From the NCBI GenBank assembly GCA_016929815.1, contig JAFGIC010000138.1, positions 1-8,274 on the forward strand: DNA of 8,274 nucleotides, read 5' to 3'. The notes beneath the pieces were generated by a model, which was given only the letters and a program-made list of their open reading frames with translations, was not told the DNA's origin and made no database searches. Made by a program: the position numbers and the translations under genes. Positions 6,177-8,274 of the stretch are shown one piece after another; within the stretch, counting starts at the first letter, position 1; each line of letters begins with the position of its first letter. Origin of the DNA: Deltaproteobacteria bacterium (GTDB taxonomy: Bacteria > Desulfobacterota > DSM-4660 > Desulfatiglandales > HGW-15).

Positions 6177-6782
6177 TTATCTGTAGTATCTTATCACCCC
6201 CACCACCTTCCCCTCTATCCTCATGTCCCCTTCCATTACCCGTATCGGTTCCATACCTTCATGGGCGGGCCTCAATTCCACGTGGTCCTTATTCCTGTAG
6301 TACTTCTTAACGGTAGCCTCATTGTTAATGACTGCCACGACCGTCTCCCCCTGCTCCGCCCTTGCCTGCTTCCTGACCACAACAAAATCGCCGTCCATTA
6401 TCCCCTCCTCCTCCATGGAGAACCCCTTCACCTCCAGGACAAAGTGGTCGCCCCTGCCCAGCATGGATGGAGGCACCTGTATTACATCAAAGTTCTCTAC
6501 AGCCTCTATGGGCTTGCCTGCCGCCACCTTCCCAAGGAGGGGGAGCTCAAAACTCCTTGCCTCCACGGGGCTGACCACCTCAACGGCCCGTTTCCGGTTC
6601 TTCATGTCCGGGAGCCTGATATACCCCTTCCTCTCCAGTATCTTCAGGTAGGTGGTAACAGTGTTATTGGAATTGAATCCGAAATGTTTGCATATCTCCC
6701 CGAAACTGGGCATCTGCCCCCACTCGTCCCTGTAACGCGTTATAAAACTTAAGAATTCCTTCTGTTTTTCGGTCAATTTCAT
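6177..6782 (-). CDS. lexA: SOS repressor LexA
   Basis: This 201-aa LexA has an N-terminal winged helix-turn-helix (about 1-65; the recognition region includes MPSFGEICKHFGFNSNNTV) followed by the S24 autoprotease domain. The self-cleavage bond is Ala88-Gly89 in PLLGKVAAGKP. The catalytic Ser122 lies in VKGFSM (the usual GDSM has Phe in place of Asp), and the catalytic Lys159 lies in NEATVKKYY. The start at 6782 follows GGAGG at 7 bases. RecA-ssDNA-stimulated cleavage would relieve repression. A near-palindromic box at 6825-6838 implies self-regulation. imuB and dnaE2 follow in the same orientation, so this LexA probably controls the mutagenesis genes directly. Whether it is the cell's only LexA or an operon-specific second copy cannot be told from this window. 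Confidence 0.95.
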   Translation of the reverse strand: MKLTEKQKEFLSFITRYRDEWGQMPSFGEICKHFGFNSNNTVTTYLKILERKGYIRLPDMKNRKRAVEVVSPVEARSFELPLLGKVAAGKPIEAVENFDVIQVPPSMLGRGDHFVLEVKGFSMEEEGIMDGDFVVVRKQARAEQGETVVAVINNEATVKKYYRNKDHVELRPAHEGMEPIRVMEGDMRIEGKVVGVIRYYR

Positions 6783-6789
6783 ATGGCAT

Positions 6790-6794
6790 CCTCC
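6790..6794 (-). promoter_or_regulatory. Shine-Dalgarno of lexA
   Basis: GGAGG on the minus strand lies 7 bases before the ATG at 6782 and confirms that start. Confidence 0.8.
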
Positions 6795-6824
6795 AATGAA
6801 TCATGATTTAGCATACATCAGAAT

Positions 6825-6838
6825 CGAACAGCTCTTCG
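6825..6838. promoter_or_regulatory. Putative LexA operator (SOS box)
   Basis: CGAACAGCTCTTCG matches the CGAAC-N4-GTTCG form of SOS box at every fixed base but one (CTTCG for GTTCG) and is a 14-base palindrome with a single mismatched pair. It lies 42 bases before the lexA start. A weak -10-like TATGCT follows between the box and the ribosome binding site, so bound LexA would overlap the promoter. It is the only such site I found before the operon genes. Confidence 0.6.
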
Positions 6839-6874
6839 GCTGACATGATTTTTCAGGCTATGGTATTCCTTCCT

Positions 6875-6902
6875 TGTGCCATGCGCCTTGAGCCTTACGC
6901 CT
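6875..6902. repeat. TGCGCCT heptamer array, copy 1
   Basis: Four consecutive 7-base units: TGTGCCA, TGCGCCT, TGAGCCT and TACGCCT. They are the same family and orientation as the units at 7029-7035 and 7071-7091. Confidence 0.8.
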
Positions 6903-6912
6903 CAACTTTATA

Positions 6913-6932
6913 TTACTGTATATTTTACTGTA
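6913..6932. repeat. Direct repeat TTACTGTA, 12-base period
   Basis: TTACTGTA occurs at 6913-6920 and 6925-6932. The first copy followed by TAT resembles a half-site of enterobacterial SOS boxes, but the second copy is direct rather than inverted. It could bind a regulator at about one helical turn. No function is assigned. Confidence 0.5.
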
Positions 6933-6944
6933 AGTCAAGTCGAC

Positions 6945-6980
6945 AAAAAAAGGGCAGGGGAAATTCATCCCCTGCCCTTT
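6945..6980 (-). terminator. Strong intrinsic terminator behind the histidine-kinase pseudogene
   Basis: A perfect 12-base-pair stem (6949-6960 with 6969-6980; AAAGGGCAGGGG against CCCCTGCCCTTT) with an 8-base loop is followed on the minus strand by seven T residues. It would end minus-strand transcription coming from 7681 and so insulate lexA, which relies on its own promoter. Confidence 0.85.
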
Positions 6981-7028
6981 CAAAACATCAGAATAATTCA
7001 AACAATCCTTATTTTAATGCCTTTCCCT

Positions 7029-7091
7029 TGCGCCTCCTGTCCTCCGAAGTCCCATAGGGACGAAGGAGGATGCGCCCTGTGCCCTGCGCCT
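7029..7091. repeat. TGCGCCT heptamer units, copy 2, with a hairpin inside
   Basis: TGCGCCT lies at 7029-7035. Three units at 7071-7091 read TGCGCCC, TGTGCCC and TGCGCCT. They have the same orientation as 6875-6902. Between them is an inverted repeat (7040-7070). The outer end lies 4 bases from the last codon of the kinase remnant. Confidence 0.75.
7040..7070. other. Imperfect hairpin with a symmetrical GAA/GAA internal loop
   Basis: TCCTCC-GAA-GTCCC faces GGGAC-GAA-GGAGGA across the loop ATA. The two stems (6 and 5 base pairs) are separated by a symmetrical 3x3 GAA/GAA mismatch, a geometry able to form tandem G-A pairs in RNA. No T run follows, so it is not a terminator. Its function is unknown. 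Confidence 0.6.
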
Positions 7092-7095
7092 TCAT

Positions 7096-7681
7096 TTATG
7101 TATAAAAGGGCTCAAATATCCTCTCCTGGTCATCAGGTGAAATGCCGATCCTTGGACATATCATAAAGGAGATATCCCGTTCCTAATCTGGCGTCCTCAT
7201 CCATGATGGGCATACTGAATACTGTCACGAATAAATTGTCATTGGCCTTCTGAAACGCGGAGACCTGTTTTTCTTCAAGGCTCAATTTCTCCAGCAGAGG
7301 CCTAAATGCCGTCAGGCCCCTGGGCAACTCCGGGAAAAATTGTCTATTACGGTTATCATAGATAACAATAATCCTTTGGGCCTCAATGGCGTACTTATCC
7401 TTCAGCATTTCATGCAGCAGGTTTGTCTCATTATTGATGAGGTATCCTTTAATGATATTATCGGCAAGGATATGATTCAGACCCTCACCTATATAACTTA
7501 GTTGTTCAGTGAGTGTATCGCTGAATCCCTTCTGGCTGGTGTCAAGAATGTCATAGTAATCTTTTTTCAGGCAGTAGCTGCGATAGAAATAAACACCTAT
7601 CGACACTACTATAAACGAAATGCCCATGAATAAAATCATGGATTTCATGACGGATCTTGAGAAATATTTTTCTGATTTCAT
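7096..7681 (-). pseudogene. Sensor histidine kinase remnant with a large internal deletion
   Basis: The frame from the ATG at 7681 (AGGAG 7 bases upstream) encodes 182 aa. It has a basic start, a membrane segment (about 15-33) and an extracytoplasmic sensor domain ending GTGYLLYDMSKD, with a stop at 7135-7133. In the overlapping frame just after this, 7149-7096 encodes IGISPDDQERIFEPFYT and a stop. That is the conserved part of a histidine-kinase ATPase domain (GI-x-P and IFEPFYT, the F box). The second membrane helix, HAMP, phosphoacceptor His, N box and G boxes are all missing. The simplest reading is a kinase that lost its middle by an out-of-frame deletion near 7147-7152 and its tail at the TGCGCCT repeats. 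A free-standing sensor protein is less likely. A strong terminator lies downstream. Confidence 0.75.
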
Positions 7682-7834
7682 CTATAGACTCCTGTCCCGA
7701 TAAGATATGCTTACTTATATTCAGCAAAAAACATGCCCTTACTCCGCCTTTCAGTTTTTATCGTATTTCCAATGAGTTAAGAAGTTTGATGACCAAGTCT
7801 CATGCTATTTATCTAAACGGCTATCGTGATTGCG

Positions 7835-7933
7835 TCATCTAATTGGCCCCTTGTTATTATTCTCAAGGATGTTATTCCCCACGACAAGCCTGTCGGACAT
7901 CTCAGCCATCAGTATGAATATACAATTTTTCAT
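7835..7933 (-). CDS. Tiny coding-like ORF, 32 aa, possibly a gene remnant
   Basis: The minus-strand ATG at 7933 opens 32 codons to TGA at 7837-7835. Part of the product, FILMAEMSDRLVVGNNILE, has the composition of a helical segment. No Shine-Dalgarno is visible. The start overlaps a possible promoter, which argues against it. It may be debris of a signalling gene or chance. Confidence 0.2.
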   Translation of the reverse strand: MKNCIFILMAEMSDRLVVGNNILENNNKGPIR

Positions 7934-7940
7934 CTGTCAA
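7911..7940 (-). promoter_or_regulatory. Possible sigma-70 promoter upstream of the kinase pseudogene
   Basis: A perfect TTGACA (7940-7935, minus strand) is followed after 18 bases by CATACT (7916-7911), 4 of 6 to the -10 consensus. It would give a leader of about 220 bases before the pseudogene start at 7681. The evidence is by motif only. Confidence 0.35.
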
Positions 7941-8210
7941 TAAAACCCCAAATTAAAAACCTGATCCCTTTTATTTTCCGTCAAAATATTGACTTCACCC
8001 AGGGCCAAACCAGATTAATCAATTGATATAACTAATATTTTCTTTATACAAAACAGAGGCACGCATTTTGCAGAATGTAAAATGTAATTTGAATACGGAG
8101 TATCAAAGTACGCCACCCACTAATTTAGTGATATAAATTATAGAATATTTAACAAAATAAATCCCCTATTGGGATATAAAATGTGAAAAGGCAGGCACCT
8201 GCTTCTCATC

Positions 8211-8274
8211 ATGAAACAAATCTTATCAAATATCAGGAGACTTAGGGATCTCAATTGTCTTAGGAGAAATAATC
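8211..8274 (+). CDS. Possible start of a gene running off the right edge
   Basis: An ATG at 8211 opens a frame to the edge beginning MKQILSNIRRLRDLNCLRRN, which has the basic character of a protein N-terminus. No ribosome binding site precedes it. Alternatively, TTAGGAG near 8260 could be the ribosome binding site of a gene starting just beyond the window. Confidence 0.2.
   Translation, partial: MKQILSNIRRLRDLNCLRRNN

Larger units (their letters stand above)
7682..8274. other. AT-rich flank without a convincing gene
   Basis: The longer plus-strand frames here have unconvincing composition and no ribosome binding sites. What can be seen is a possible minus-strand promoter (7911-7940), a 32-codon minus-strand ORF (7835-7933), a 13-base palindrome CACTAATTTAGTG at 8118-8130, a small ATCCC/GGGAT hairpin at 8161-8175, and a short plus-strand frame open to the edge from 8211. 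It may be degraded coding DNA related to the neighbouring kinase pseudogene. Confidence 0.5.

Noticed and set aside
6945..6980. Terminator or attenuator for lexA
   Set aside because: It lies upstream of the lexA promoter region, and its T run is positioned for minus-strand transcripts arriving from the kinase pseudogene.
8188..8203. GCAGG/CCTGC hairpin as a terminator
   Set aside because: The loop would be only 2 bases and no strong gene precedes it, so it is not supported.

Overview
The window looks like chromosomal DNA of a moderate-GC, probably uncultured mesophilic bacterium of the Nitrospirota / former Deltaproteobacteria kind. That placement is inference only: it rests on the lexA-imuB-dnaE2 layout, the type of DnaE2 and the presence of S23-type four-helix-bundle genes. 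There is no rRNA, tRNA or phage gene to anchor it.

The core is an inducible mutagenesis operon on the minus strand, read right to left: lexA (6782-6177), a catalytically dead Y-family polymerase of the ImuB type (5694-4531) and an error-prone DNA polymerase III alpha subunit, DnaE2/ImuC (3748-674). A near-palindromic Gram-positive-type SOS box lies 42 bases before lexA. LexA should therefore repress its own operon, and DNA damage should release ImuB and DnaE2 for translesion synthesis. ImuB and DnaE2 both carry likely beta-clamp binding motifs. ImuA is not in the window.

The most unusual structure is that both gene junctions of this operon are filled by a similar kind of module. Each has a small S23/Avd-like four-helix-bundle gene in operon sense, bracketed by short tandem repeats of about 7-8 bases. 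Module 2 (5710-6174, TCAGCT repeats) starts 2 bases after the lexA stop and ends 15 bases before the imuB start. Module 1 (3778-4533, CGTC repeats plus seven 24-base units) starts at the imuB stop codon and ends 29 bases before the dnaE2 start. Removing both would leave a tight three-gene operon. The outer arms of each module are complementary, as in the rRNA intervening sequences where this protein family was first found. The two modules differ in repeat sequence and in protein subfamily. A third heptamer family (TGCGCCT) lies upstream of lexA around a terminator, with no gene inside.

Right of lexA is a minus-strand histidine-kinase pseudogene (7681-7096): a membrane anchor and sensor domain joined out of frame to a few residues of the ATPase domain, ending beside the TGCGCCT repeats. 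A strong intrinsic terminator (6945-6980) separates it from lexA. The right flank (7682-8274) is AT-rich with only tiny ORFs and a possible promoter. The left flank (1-673) holds a weakly supported membrane-anchored hypothetical gene and short coding-like fragments at the edge.
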